A stretch of DNA of 58,899 nt. Source: Fimenecus sp045532175 (GTDB lineage Bacteria > Bacillota > Clostridia > Oscillospirales > Acutalibacteraceae). This document shows positions 42,966-52,468 of this stretch, piece after piece. Both the position numbers and the translations under genes were made by a program. How positions within the stretch are numbered: position 1 is the first letter of the stretch; each line of letters begins with the position of its first letter. The notes below the pieces were generated by a model that saw only the letters and a list, made by a program, of their open reading frames with translations, was not told the origin of the DNA and ran no database searches. The DNA lies in contig JAZSFK010000019.1 in assembly GCA_045532175.1 (NCBI GenBank), positions 1 through 58,899 of the forward strand, in the 5' to 3' direction.

Positions 42966-44003
42966 ATGAAAAAGAAGATAATAAAAGTAATTGCTGTTAT
43001 TCTCGCAGTAGTGCTTATCTGTGGCGGTGCTTTTGGCGGATATGTTTTATATCGTTTTAATTTTAACGGACCAAAAGACCTTGTCCATAGTTACGAAGAA
43101 ATTTACAATCAAAACCAGATTGCCTATGACGTGGGTGACGATGGAAAGTTTTCCGTCTTAAAAATCAACGATACTCATTTCTTTAATGGCACTTGCGAAA
43201 ACGACAGAAAAACGATGGATGATTTAAAAGCGATTCTTGATAAAACTTCTTGTGATTTTATTGTTGCCAATGGTGATATAGTTGATGGATTTAATCTTGT
43301 TTCCGATTATGACAAATATGGTGCGATAAAGGTTTTTGCTGACCTTATTGATAGTTATAATATTCCATGGACATTTATTCCAGGTAATAACGACAGCGAA
43401 ATTGACGGTGAAAATGAAGATGTGATTGCATATATGATGCAGTACGAAAATTTTGTCTGTGGAAATGAAAAAGACATTGACGGAGATATGCAGTATTTTG
43501 TTGACCTTGAATATAAGGGTGAATTGGCTCATTCTCTTGCTTTTATGGATAGCAACGCAAGAACAATCAAGGCAATAGGCAAATATGATTACATAAAACA
43601 AAATCAGATTAATTGGTTGCTTGACGGAATTGAAAGCAGAAAAGTCAAAACAAGTGTATTTTTCCACATGAATACACCTGCATTTAAAACTGCTTTTGAA
43701 AAAGGTGAGGCATACGAAGGATTTCCATCTGCTTATGAATATGCACTTGATACAATCACAGAAAATAAATTGTTTGATGAAATGACAGCGGATAATGAAT
43801 ATATTTCACTTATTTCAATAGGTCATGTCCATAGTAACAATATGTGCCATTTCTATAACGGAAGATATTATCAGTTGAGTAGTGTGAGTGGATATAGTGC
43901 ATCTCATCCTGATGCTTTAATTCCATCATGCACATTGACAGTAATTGATGTAACAAAAAACAATGCAAAAGAAATGTATCATTTTGAAAAAGTAGTAGCA
44001 TAA
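42966..44003 (+). CDS. Membrane-anchored calcineurin-like metallophosphoesterase
   Basis: 345 residues. An N-terminal KKKIIKVIAVILAVVLICGG segment anchors it, with the enzyme outside. Motifs are VLKINDTHFF (DxH), FIVANGDIVDG, FIPGNNDSE (GNND instead of GNHD), VFFHMNTPA and ISIGHVHSNN. Replacement of the motif histidine by asparagine could change activity. It is the third metallophosphatase of the window, distinct in sequence from those at 6938 and 39519. The start ATG follows GGAGATG. It is probably controlled by the divergent XRE regulator. Confidence 0.85.
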   Translation: MKKKIIKVIAVILAVVLICGGAFGGYVLYRFNFNGPKDLVHSYEEIYNQNQIAYDVGDDGKFSVLKINDTHFFNGTCENDRKTMDDLKAILDKTSCDFIVANGDIVDGFNLVSDYDKYGAIKVFADLIDSYNIPWTFIPGNNDSEIDGENEDVIAYMMQYENFVCGNEKDIDGDMQYFVDLEYKGELAHSLAFMDSNARTIKAIGKYDYIKQNQINWLLDGIESRKVKTSVFFHMNTPAFKTAFEKGEAYEGFPSAYEYALDTITENKLFDEMTADNEYISLISIGHVHSNNMCHFYNGRYYQLSSVSGYSASHPDALIPSCTLTVIDVTKNNAKEMYHFEKVVA

Positions 44004-44021
44004 AACAATTAATGGATAGAG

Positions 44022-44058
44022 AACCCCCGAACAGGATTTCCTGTTCGGGGGTTAATTT
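44022..44058. terminator. Bidirectional terminator between metallophosphatase and GH2 genes
   Basis: AACCCCCGAACAGGA and TCCTGTTCGGGGGTT form a 15-bp perfect stem with a two-base loop, followed by AATTTTG; the two flanking genes converge here. Confidence 0.9.
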
Positions 44059-44084
44059 TGTGCTTTGCGTTTTCCGTTTTACAC

Positions 44085-47000
44085 TTATTTAATCGGTTTA
44101 ATTCGGAATGTGTATGTATAAACCTTATTTGGTTTCAACTGATATTTTTCTCTAACCTGTGCGTCACCAGGCATATCGCCACCAACACCGATTTGATTCA
44201 AGTCAACATTGAATGTTGTAATATCAAAATGTGGTAATTCGTGGATATGCTTTGCGAGTTGTAACTGGTCTTGTGTGTAATGCCATGCGCTGAAACAGAG
44301 TGGTGTGTCACCCATAGCCTCAAAACGAAGACCTTTGTTTTCCTTGTTCCTGATTTCAACCCATCTGACATCGGTACGGTTACCGTTTTCCTGTGGTCTC
44401 ATATAATGATGTTCAAGGTCGGCAACACTCTTTTCATGGAGAGTAATCTTACCACCGGTTTTTCTGTCAAAATATGTTTCATGAGGGCCACGGCCATACC
44501 ATTTAACCTGGTCGAATTCACGAAGAAGACCCATCTTTGTACCAAAACGGAGAAGATTGAAGTTCTTCGGAGTACCTGTATGAGAAACCTCAATACTACC
44601 GTCAGGACTGATTACAAATTTTGACGTAACACCTGAGAAGAACTGAACATTCCAGTCGATATCAACAACAACCTGACCGAGAGAATTCTTCATAACGGAT
44701 TTAAGAGTACCTTTTGCAGAATTTGTTGCTCTCTGCCAATTAAAATATGGGTGGAACGGAATAAGGAATGGTACAAAGTTTGTATTTGAAAGGTCGTTGT
44801 CAGTTACAGCACGGAAATAGTTTGGAGTAACTGCTGCTTTAAGATATTCCTTGCCGTCATATTTAAGTGATGTGATTTTACCACCGTCAATTTTAACAGA
44901 GAATCCGTCGCTGTTAGCAAATACCATATTACCATTCTTAACGTAAGTAATCTGACCGTCAATGAATGTCTTTTCTGCAGGTTTAACAGTTTTAACAACA
45001 AACTGGTCAAAGCCTTGCTCATAACCTGCCTCACACCAAGGATGTGCAGTCTTGTTAAGGAATGACACAATAAGCACACATTCTTTTTCAGGAAGACTTG
45101 CTAAATCATAAGGAATTGAAAAATCAACCTGTGACTGTGGAGCACAGTTGATGTCAACAACACCACTCTGCACCTCAACACCCTCTGCCTGTAAACTCCA
45201 TTTGAACTCAAAGTCTGAAAGGTCAGTAAAGAGTTTCTTGTTTATAAGAGTGAACTCACCCTTGCTTAAATCCTTTTCCTTAACCTTAATTTCACAGTAA
45301 ACTTTTTTTACCTCAAAGTATGATGGGTGAGGTTTTCTGTCCGCTGTGATAATACCGTTAGCATTAAAATATGTGTTACTGCCTGTCATTGCAGTTGTGT
45401 TTGGAAGATGGGTGTATCTGCCCGGCTCATATTTTTCAAAGTCAGTACCGTAAAGCCACTGGTCACCTTTATCTGTCTTTTTGCGGATAGCCTGGTCAAC
45501 AAAGTCCCAGATATAGCCGCCGCACATATGCTCATGTGCTTCAAAATCATCCATGTATTCCTGGAAGTTACCAAGGCTGTTTTCCATAGCGTGAGCATAT
45601 TCACAAAGAAGAACAGGTCTGCAATAATCCTCTTTCTTGATTGGCTTTGAATCTGCAGCAAGTGCGTTTGCAATATTGTCATAAAGTGAAATTTCAATAG
45701 GTTCTTTGTTGCAAAGTTTTTTCATAACACTCTCAACAGGATACATTCTTGAAATAACGTCACTCTTTGTAAAGTTAAAGTCACCCTCATAGTGGAACTG
45801 ACGTGTGCTGTCTAATTTAAGGGCAGCTTTTTTCATTTCCATAAAGTTGCTGCCGTCACCGGCCTCGTTGCCGAGTGACCACATAAATACACAAGCGTGG
45901 TTTCTGTCGCGAAGCACCATTCTTTCCATTCTGTCAACAACTGCGTTTGTCCATACAGGATTGTCACCCGGAACACCCTTGCGACGAACACCGTGAGTTT
46001 CAAGGTCACATTCGTCCATAACATAGAAACCGTATTCGTCACAGAGTTCATAGAAATATGGGTCATCAGGATAGTGGGATGTACGAATAGAGTTGATATT
46101 CGCATTCTTCATAAAGTTTAAGTCCTGATGATATCTTTCAGTCGGAACTGCCCAACCGTTGTCAGGGTCAAAGTCGTGACGGTTAACACCACGAAGCATA
46201 AGTGGTTTACCGTTGAAAAGGAATTTCTCGCCAACAATCTCAACTTTCTTGAAACCGAAACGAATTGACTTGTATGTTGTTTTGCCATCTGCAGTAATGC
46301 TGATAAGTAATTTATAAAGGTATGGAGATTCAGCAGACCATTTTTTCGGGTTTTCAATCAACTTGTTAAATGTGATTTTGCCACCATCAGTTTCTGCTTC
46401 ACCAAGGAGGATTCTGTTGTCGCCGTCGACGATTTCTGCCTTAACAACCGCAGTACCGGTTTTATCGTAATTATTAACCTGTATTTCAAGGGAAGTGTTA
46501 CTGTCTTTGTATTCAGCATCCAAATCAGTAGTGATGAAGAAATCACGAACGCATTTTTTCGGCTCTGCGAAAACATATACCTCTCTGTAAAGACCGCAAA
46601 GAAGCCACATATCCTGATTTTCAAGATAAGCACCGTCGGAGAAACGATAAACCTTAACTGCAACTCTGTTTGAGCCTTTACGAGCATACTTTGTGATGTT
46701 GAATTCGTGAGGAGTCATTGAACCCTGTGAATAACCAACAAATTCACCATTGAGATAAACTTCAATAGCAGATTTTGCAGCACCAAAGTGCAAGAAGATT
46801 TCCTGACCGTCAAAGTTTTCAGGCATATCGAAATCTCTTACATAAATACCGATTTCCTGCATATCGTGGTCAATTGAAGGAATCTTATTTTTGCTTCTGC
46901 TTAATGCACGACAATATGTAGATGCATAGTAGTAAGGATAACTTTCAGTATCCTGACCAATCTGCCAAACTGACGGAACATCAATATCACGCCAGAAAGA

Positions 47001-47216
47001 AGGGTCAAAACTGTCAAGATAAAAATCTGTTGGACAGTTATTAAGCCCTCTCTGCCAATGGAATTTCCATTTGCCGTTAAGACTCATCTTTGTAGCAGGT
47101 ACAGCTCTTCCCAAAGCATCTGCCTCGTTGTCGTAAGAAAAAGCAATAACGTGACCGTCTTCCTTGTTTCTCTTAAAGACTGCCGGGTTTTCCCAATCAT
47201 AAGTATAATTTCTCAT
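44085..47216 (-). CDS. Glycoside hydrolase family 2 beta-galactosidase (LacZ type)
   Basis: 1043 residues, the full five-domain LacZ architecture: jelly roll (VPSVWQIG, NGEFVGYSQGSMTPHEFN), immunoglobulin-like domains, TIM barrel, and a C-terminal beta-galactosidase small chain with LRFGTKMGL and the RPQENGNRTDVRW block. Catalytic residues are Glu451 (acid/base, WSLGNEAGDG) and Glu539 (nucleophile, LLCEYAHAMEN). It releases terminal beta-galactose from lactose or plant galactans. There is no signal peptide. The start was placed at the ATG at 47216, nine bases after AAAGGAG; the ATG three codons earlier abuts it. It lies 14 bases after the DUF815 ATPase gene, so both share a transcript. Confidence 0.93.
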   Translation of the reverse strand: MRNYTYDWENPAVFKRNKEDGHVIAFSYDNEADALGRAVPATKMSLNGKWKFHWQRGLNNCPTDFYLDSFDPSFWRDIDVPSVWQIGQDTESYPYYYASTYCRALSRSKNKIPSIDHDMQEIGIYVRDFDMPENFDGQEIFLHFGAAKSAIEVYLNGEFVGYSQGSMTPHEFNITKYARKGSNRVAVKVYRFSDGAYLENQDMWLLCGLYREVYVFAEPKKCVRDFFITTDLDAEYKDSNTSLEIQVNNYDKTGTAVVKAEIVDGDNRILLGEAETDGGKITFNKLIENPKKWSAESPYLYKLLISITADGKTTYKSIRFGFKKVEIVGEKFLFNGKPLMLRGVNRHDFDPDNGWAVPTERYHQDLNFMKNANINSIRTSHYPDDPYFYELCDEYGFYVMDECDLETHGVRRKGVPGDNPVWTNAVVDRMERMVLRDRNHACVFMWSLGNEAGDGSNFMEMKKAALKLDSTRQFHYEGDFNFTKSDVISRMYPVESVMKKLCNKEPIEISLYDNIANALAADSKPIKKEDYCRPVLLCEYAHAMENSLGNFQEYMDDFEAHEHMCGGYIWDFVDQAIRKKTDKGDQWLYGTDFEKYEPGRYTHLPNTTAMTGSNTYFNANGIITADRKPHPSYFEVKKVYCEIKVKEKDLSKGEFTLINKKLFTDLSDFEFKWSLQAEGVEVQSGVVDINCAPQSQVDFSIPYDLASLPEKECVLIVSFLNKTAHPWCEAGYEQGFDQFVVKTVKPAEKTFIDGQITYVKNGNMVFANSDGFSVKIDGGKITSLKYDGKEYLKAAVTPNYFRAVTDNDLSNTNFVPFLIPFHPYFNWQRATNSAKGTLKSVMKNSLGQVVVDIDWNVQFFSGVTSKFVISPDGSIEVSHTGTPKNFNLLRFGTKMGLLREFDQVKWYGRGPHETYFDRKTGGKITLHEKSVADLEHHYMRPQENGNRTDVRWVEIRNKENKGLRFEAMGDTPLCFSAWHYTQDQLQLAKHIHELPHFDITTFNVDLNQIGVGGDMPGDAQVREKYQLKPNKVYTYTFRIKPIK

Positions 47217-47230
47217 GTTTCCCATCTCCT

Positions 47231-48412
47231 TTATTTAGAAGCTAAATATTCAATGAATTGTTTTGCTGTTCTTGGACTTCTTCCGCCGTTGCGGAGTGCA
47301 AAGGCTTCGGCAGATAAATCCAATTCATTTTTGTCCATACATATATTATACTGCATAGCAAGATTTTCCACAATAGATAAATACAAATCTTTATTGGGTT
47401 TTGAAAATGTAACTTTAAGACCGAAACGAGCAGAAAGGCTCATAACTTCCTGAATTGTGTCCTGAAGGTGAATATCGTCACCATTTCTGTCGTTGAAATT
47501 CTCTTTAACAAGATTTCTTCTGTTGCTTGTAGCATAAATTGCTATGTTTTCAGTTTTACCTGAAACGCCACCTTCAAGAATTGCTTTTAACGCACCAAAA
47601 TCATTGTCGTTTGTTGAGAAACTTAAATCGTCAATGAAGATGATGAATTTCAATGGATTGTCTGCCAACTGCTCAATAACATCGGGTAAAGAGTATAATT
47701 GATTTTTCTTGATTTCAATAAGTCTTAACCCTTGTTGCCAGAATTCATTGACAATGGCTTTGATTGTGCTACTCTTACCGCTACCTGCATCACCATAAAG
47801 AAGTACATTGTTACAAGGTTTACCTTGAATAAGTGCCATAGTGTTGTCAATAACCTTTTGTCTTTCCAATTCGTACCCACTCATTTGTGAAAGACGTTGT
47901 GGGTCGGGGAATTTTACAGGAATAATTTTTTCATCCTTATATAAAAACATATGGTGAGTAGCATAAATGCCGTAACCGATAGTTTTAATTGATGAAATCT
48001 TCTTAATATATTCATCCTTTATTGAAAGGTCACTATTTATCCATTGTGGTAAATATATATCAGTATTACAGATTGCTTTTACATCTTTACAACTGATTTG
48101 AGAAAGTTTCTGGAACAACTCCAACTCGTTTTCGACTGCACTTTGCATAAGAGGGGATGCGGTATCCTTTGCAGATTCTTTTACATATATGTTTTCATCA
48201 TTCTGCAAAGTTGAGTTAATATATTCGCATAAATCGTCACTCTTTTCGTAAAGAGCAGAAACAAAATCTGAATAGAGTGAAATAAATTCATTTTCATTTG
48301 TTCCGTCACATTCAATGAGTTTTAAAAGTGAAGAAATACACTTGTCCTTTAATACATTTTTAAATATAACAACTGCCTTTGCAGACAGAATTAAAGACTT
48401 GTAATTTTTCAT
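47231..48412 (-). CDS. DUF815 AAA-type ATPase
   Basis: 393 residues. After a 200-residue N-terminal region without recognised domain comes an AAA module: Walker A LLYGDAGSGKSS, Walker B FIIFIDDLSF, sensor-like IAIYATSNRRNLV with arginines, and a lid ending GGRSPRTAKQFIEYLAS. This is the DUF815 family, widespread in bacteria and of unknown role; the FIIFIDDLSF and ATSNRRNLV blocks are its hallmark. The start ATG follows AAGGAAG. It is the first gene of a unit with GH2 beta-galactosidase and is divergent from rpoB, an arrangement with no evident functional link. Confidence 0.88.
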   Translation of the reverse strand: MKNYKSLILSAKAVVIFKNVLKDKCISSLLKLIECDGTNENEFISLYSDFVSALYEKSDDLCEYINSTLQNDENIYVKESAKDTASPLMQSAVENELELFQKLSQISCKDVKAICNTDIYLPQWINSDLSIKDEYIKKISSIKTIGYGIYATHHMFLYKDEKIIPVKFPDPQRLSQMSGYELERQKVIDNTMALIQGKPCNNVLLYGDAGSGKSSTIKAIVNEFWQQGLRLIEIKKNQLYSLPDVIEQLADNPLKFIIFIDDLSFSTNDNDFGALKAILEGGVSGKTENIAIYATSNRRNLVKENFNDRNGDDIHLQDTIQEVMSLSARFGLKVTFSKPNKDLYLSIVENLAMQYNICMDKNELDLSAEAFALRNGGRSPRTAKQFIEYLASK

Positions 48413-48457
48413 AAATTTACTTCCTTAAAAAAAATTTCATTTTTAGAAAATTCACTA

Positions 48458-48486
48458 TTGACATCTTGACTTGACAAGTATATAAT
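48458..48486 (+). promoter_or_regulatory. Strong promoter of rpoB-rpoC
   Basis: TTGACA (48458-48463), 17 bases, TATAAT (48481-48486), an exact consensus. Two further TTGAC(T/A) copies lie in the spacer. Transcription from here gives a leader of about 180 bases before rpoB. Confidence 0.85.
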
Positions 48487-48503
48487 ATTAAATTGCTATT
48501 ATA

Positions 48504-48673
48504 GTGGAGTTATATACGCTGGAGCAATTTTCGTAAAAAGAATTTTACCATAAATACATACGAAAATCAAGGTGTAAAATAACTTTAATTTAATAATCTC
48601 CACGCCTTATATACTATGTATATAGATATGGGGCTCAGGAATAAAAAAACGAACGGAGAGTGATAAGCCCTAT
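48504..48673 (+). promoter_or_regulatory. Structured 5' leader of rpoB mRNA (candidate regulatory RNA)
   Basis: GTGGAGTTAT (48504-48513) can pair with ATAATCTCCAC (48593-48603, one bulged T). Inside, ATTTTCGT/ACGAAAAT (48527-48534, 48560-48567) and ATTTTAC/GTAAAAT (48542-48548, 48574-48580) interlock as a pseudoknot or as alternatives. Near the gene, ATGGGGCT (48628-48635) pairs with AGCCCTAT (48666-48673), placing GGAGAG in the loop and the start codon in the stem. No known leader family was recognised. Pairings were found by eye, without energy calculation. Confidence 0.4.
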
Positions 48674-51600
48674 GGTAAATGTCAAACCGGTAAAACTTGG
48701 CAGAAATACCCGTATGAGTTTCTCAAAAATCAATGAAGTTATGCAGATGCCTAATCTTATTGAGGTGCAGAAGAATTCATACAAGTGGTTCCTTGAAACA
48801 GGACTTAAAGAGGTGTTCCGTGATATCGATGCAATCACCGATTACACAGGAAATCTCGAATTGACTTTTGTGGATTATCGAATGGACGATAAGCCAAAGT
48901 ACACAGTCAAAGAGTGTAAAGAAAGAGATGCAACTTATGCAGCTCCACTCCGAGTTACCGCACGTCTTTTCAACAAGGAGACAGGTGAGGTCAAGGAAAA
49001 CGAAGTTTATATGGGCGATTTCCCACTGATGACAGACAGTGGTACATTTGTTATTAACGGTGCAGAGCGTGTTATTATTTCACAGCTTGTACGTTCACCA
49101 AGCGTGTACTATGGAATGACTCATGACAAGACAGGTAAGGAACTTTACACAACAACTGTAATTCCTAACCGTGGTGCTTGGCTCGAATATGAGACAGACC
49201 AGAATGACCTTTTCTATGTAAGAATTGATAAAAACAGAAAGATTTATATTACTACATTTATCCGTGCATTGGGTCTTAGCTCAAATGCCGAGATTATGGA
49301 GTTCTTTGGTTATGACGACAGAATCGTAGCAACTCTTGATAAGGACACTACTGTAAATACAGAACAGGCTCTTATTGAGGTTTATAAGAAGCTTCGTCCA
49401 GGTGAACCACCTGCACTAGAAACAGCTCAGGCACATCTTGATGGTCTTTTCTTTGACGCACATCGCTATGATATGTCAAGAGTTGGCCGTTATAAGTATA
49501 ATAAGAAACTTGCTATTTCTTCTCGTATTGCAGGTAAAACTGTTAAAGAACCTGTTATCAGCAAACTCACAGGTGAGATTATGGCTGACACAGGCGACGT
49601 AATCAGCGAAGAACTTGCTTACAGAATGGAACAGGAAGGTGTTGACACTGTTATCCTTGACGTTGAGGGTAAAGAAGTAAAAGTTTACTCTAACGGTATG
49701 GTTGATATCGGTGAATATGTTCCTATGTTCACAGAAGATGAACTCGAAGCAATCGGCATCAACGAAAAAGTTCGTTTTGATGTTCTCATGGAAGTTCTTG
49801 ATAAATGTGGCGACGATAAGAATGCTCTCACAGAAGAGATGTCACTTCGTGCAGATGACCTTATTCCAAAACATATTATTAAAGAAGATATCTTTGCAAC
49901 AATCAACTACCTTAACGGTTTGGCATCAGGTATCGGCGTTACAGACGACATTGACCACCTTGGTAACCGTCGTATCCGTTCAGTTGGTGAACTTCTTCAG
50001 AACCAGTTCAGAATTGGTTTTGCGAGAATGGAAAGAGTTGTTAAAGAAAGAATGACACTTCAGGGTCAGGAACCTGATAAAGTTACTCCTGTTGCCCTTA
50101 TCAATATCCGTCCTGTAATGGCTGCTATTAAGGAATTCTTTGGTTCATCTCCACTTTCTCAGTTCATGGACCAGACAAACCCACTTGCAGAACTTACACA
50201 TAAGAGAAGACTTTCAGCACTTGGTCCTGGCGGTCTTTCTCGTGACCGTGCAGGTTTCGAGGTTCGAGACGTTCACTACTCACACTACGGCAGAATGTGT
50301 CCTATCGAAACTCCTGAAGGTCCTAACATCGGTCTTATCTCTTACCTTGCAACATTCTCAAGAATTAATAAGTACGGCTTTATCGAAGCGCCTTTCAGAA
50401 GAATCGATAAGGAAACAGGTACAGTTCTTTCTGAAGTTGAATATATGACTGCCGACGTTGAGGATAACTACATCGTTGCTCAGGCTAACGAACCCCTGGA
50501 CGAAAACGGCAAATTCATCAATGCAAAACTTACAGCTCGTCAGAGAGATAACTTCATTGAAGTTGCTACAACAGAAGCTGACTATATGGACGTTTCTCCA
50601 AAAATGGTTGTTTCAGTTGCTACTGCAATGATTCCATTCCTTGAAAACGATGACGCTAACCGTGCTTTGATGGGTTCAAACATGCAGCGTCAGGCTGTTC
50701 CGCTTCTTAAAACAGATTCTCCTATCGTTGGTACTGGTATGGAATACAAGGCAGCTGTTGACTCAGGTACAGTTGTTCTTGCAAAACGTGCAGGTACAGT
50801 TACTCAGATGGATGCAAAGACTATCGCAATCACTACTGCTGAAGGCGAAGTTGACACTTATGAACTTATTAAGTTTATGCGTTCTAACCAGGGTACATGT
50901 ATCAACCAGCGTCCTATCGTAGCAATTGGTCAGGAAGTAGAAGCAGGTGAAGTTATTGCTGATGGTCCTGCAACATCAAACGGTGAAATCTCCCTTGGTA
51001 AGAATGCCCTTATCGGCTTTATGACATGGGAAGGCTATAACTACGAAGACGCTGTTCTCATTAACGAAAAACTCGTTAGAGAGGATATGTATACATCAGT
51101 TCATATTGAAGAATATGAAATTGAGGCTCGTGACACCAAACTTGGACCTGAAGACATCACAAGAGATATTCCAAACGTTGGTGAGGATGCTCTTAAAGAC
51201 CTTGATGAAAACGGTATAATCCGTGTTGGTGCAGAGGTTCACTCAGGTGACATCCTTGTTGGTAAGGTTACACCTAAGGGTGAAACAGACGTTGCAACTG
51301 CTGAAGAAAGAATCCTCCGTGCTATCTTTGGTGAAAAAGCTAAAGAAGTTCGTGACACATCTCTCCGTGTTCCTCACGGTGAATATGGTATCGTTGTTGA
51401 CGTTGAAGTATTTACAAGAGAAAACAGCGACGAATTAAGTCCTGGTGTTAATAAGATTGTACGTTGCTATATTGCACAGAAGAGAAAACTCTCTGTCGGA
51501 GACAAGATGGCTGGTCGTCACGGTAATAAGGGTGTTGTTTCCCGTATTCTTCCTCAGGAAGATATGCCATTCCTTGATGATGGTACTCCACTTGATATCG

Positions 51601-52415
51601 TTCTTAACCCGTTGGGTGTTCCTTCTCGTATGAACATCGGTCAGGTTCTTGAAGTGCATCTTGGTTTTGCATATAGAAAACTTGGCCAGAAGATTGCAAC
51701 TCCTGTTTTTGACGGTGCTCATGAAGCAGATATCCGCGAGGCACTTAAAGAGGCAGGTTACCGTGAAGACGGTAAATCAATCCTTACAGACGGACGTACA
51801 GGTCAGAAGTTTGATAATCCTGTAACAGTTGGTGTTATGTATTACCTCAAACTTCACCACCTTGTTGACGATAAGATTCACGCACGTTCAATCGGTCCTT
51901 ACGCTCTTGTCACACAGCAACCACTTGGTGGTAAAGCTCAGTTCGGTGGTCAGCGTTTCGGTGAAATGGAAGTTTGGGCACTTGAAGCATACGGTGCAGC
52001 TTATACTCTTCAGGAAATCCTTACAGTTAAGTCTGACGACCTTACAGGTAGAAGAAAGACTTATGAGGCTATTGTTAAAGGCCTTAACATTCCGAAACCC
52101 GGTGTTCCCGAGTCATTCAAGGTTCTCATCAAGGAACTTCAGGCACTTGCTCTTGACGTTCGTGTACTTGATGAAGACGGCGAAGAAATCGACATCAAGA
52201 ACGGTTTCGACAACGACGAATTTGATTTCGTTCCTGTTGCTGATTCCGAGGTTGAATTTGAAAATGTAAACGATGCAACCTATGACAACGGCTTCATTCT
52301 CGATAATGAAGACGGTAGCGAAGTAGATGAGGATGATGATTCTGATTTCTACAGAGAAATGACAGCGTTTGAAGAATTCAACGACGATGATATGATGGAT
52401 GACGAAAACTATTGA
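48672..52415 (+). CDS. rpoB: DNA-directed RNA polymerase subunit beta
   Basis: 1247 residues, complete. It carries the rifampicin-region blocks FGSSPLSQFMDQTNPLAELT and HKRRLSALGPGGLSRDRAGF, the MCPIETPEGPNIGL segment, the Firmicutes-like C-terminal core with HGNKGVVSRILPQEDMPF and GGKAQFGGQRFGEMEVWALE, and an acidic tail of about 70 residues (EVDEDDDSDFYREM). The rifampicin cluster reads as the sensitive wild type (S..QFMDQ..H.R..L). The start is the ATG at 48672 eleven bases after GGAGAG. rpoC follows after 53 bases. Unlike most Firmicutes, no rplL gene lies upstream; the neighbour is a divergent DUF815 gene and the operon has its own promoter. Confidence 0.98.
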   Translation: MVNVKPVKLGRNTRMSFSKINEVMQMPNLIEVQKNSYKWFLETGLKEVFRDIDAITDYTGNLELTFVDYRMDDKPKYTVKECKERDATYAAPLRVTARLFNKETGEVKENEVYMGDFPLMTDSGTFVINGAERVIISQLVRSPSVYYGMTHDKTGKELYTTTVIPNRGAWLEYETDQNDLFYVRIDKNRKIYITTFIRALGLSSNAEIMEFFGYDDRIVATLDKDTTVNTEQALIEVYKKLRPGEPPALETAQAHLDGLFFDAHRYDMSRVGRYKYNKKLAISSRIAGKTVKEPVISKLTGEIMADTGDVISEELAYRMEQEGVDTVILDVEGKEVKVYSNGMVDIGEYVPMFTEDELEAIGINEKVRFDVLMEVLDKCGDDKNALTEEMSLRADDLIPKHIIKEDIFATINYLNGLASGIGVTDDIDHLGNRRIRSVGELLQNQFRIGFARMERVVKERMTLQGQEPDKVTPVALINIRPVMAAIKEFFGSSPLSQFMDQTNPLAELTHKRRLSALGPGGLSRDRAGFEVRDVHYSHYGRMCPIETPEGPNIGLISYLATFSRINKYGFIEAPFRRIDKETGTVLSEVEYMTADVEDNYIVAQANEPLDENGKFINAKLTARQRDNFIEVATTEADYMDVSPKMVVSVATAMIPFLENDDANRALMGSNMQRQAVPLLKTDSPIVGTGMEYKAAVDSGTVVLAKRAGTVTQMDAKTIAITTAEGEVDTYELIKFMRSNQGTCINQRPIVAIGQEVEAGEVIADGPATSNGEISLGKNALIGFMTWEGYNYEDAVLINEKLVREDMYTSVHIEEYEIEARDTKLGPEDITRDIPNVGEDALKDLDENGIIRVGAEVHSGDILVGKVTPKGETDVATAEERILRAIFGEKAKEVRDTSLRVPHGEYGIVVDVEVFTRENSDELSPGVNKIVRCYIAQKRKLSVGDKMAGRHGNKGVVSRILPQEDMPFLDDGTPLDIVLNPLGVPSRMNIGQVLEVHLGFAYRKLGQKIATPVFDGAHEADIREALKEAGYREDGKSILTDGRTGQKFDNPVTVGVMYYLKLHHLVDDKIHARSIGPYALVTQQPLGGKAQFGGQRFGEMEVWALEAYGAAYTLQEILTVKSDDLTGRRKTYEAIVKGLNIPKPGVPESFKVLIKELQALALDVRVLDEDGEEIDIKNGFDNDEFDFVPVADSEVEFENVNDATYDNGFILDNEDGSEVDEDDDSDFYREMTAFEEFNDDDMMDDENY

Positions 52416-52468
52416 TTGACTCAACCTATTTGATTTTAGAATAGATAAAGGAAGAAGGGCTAAATTTA

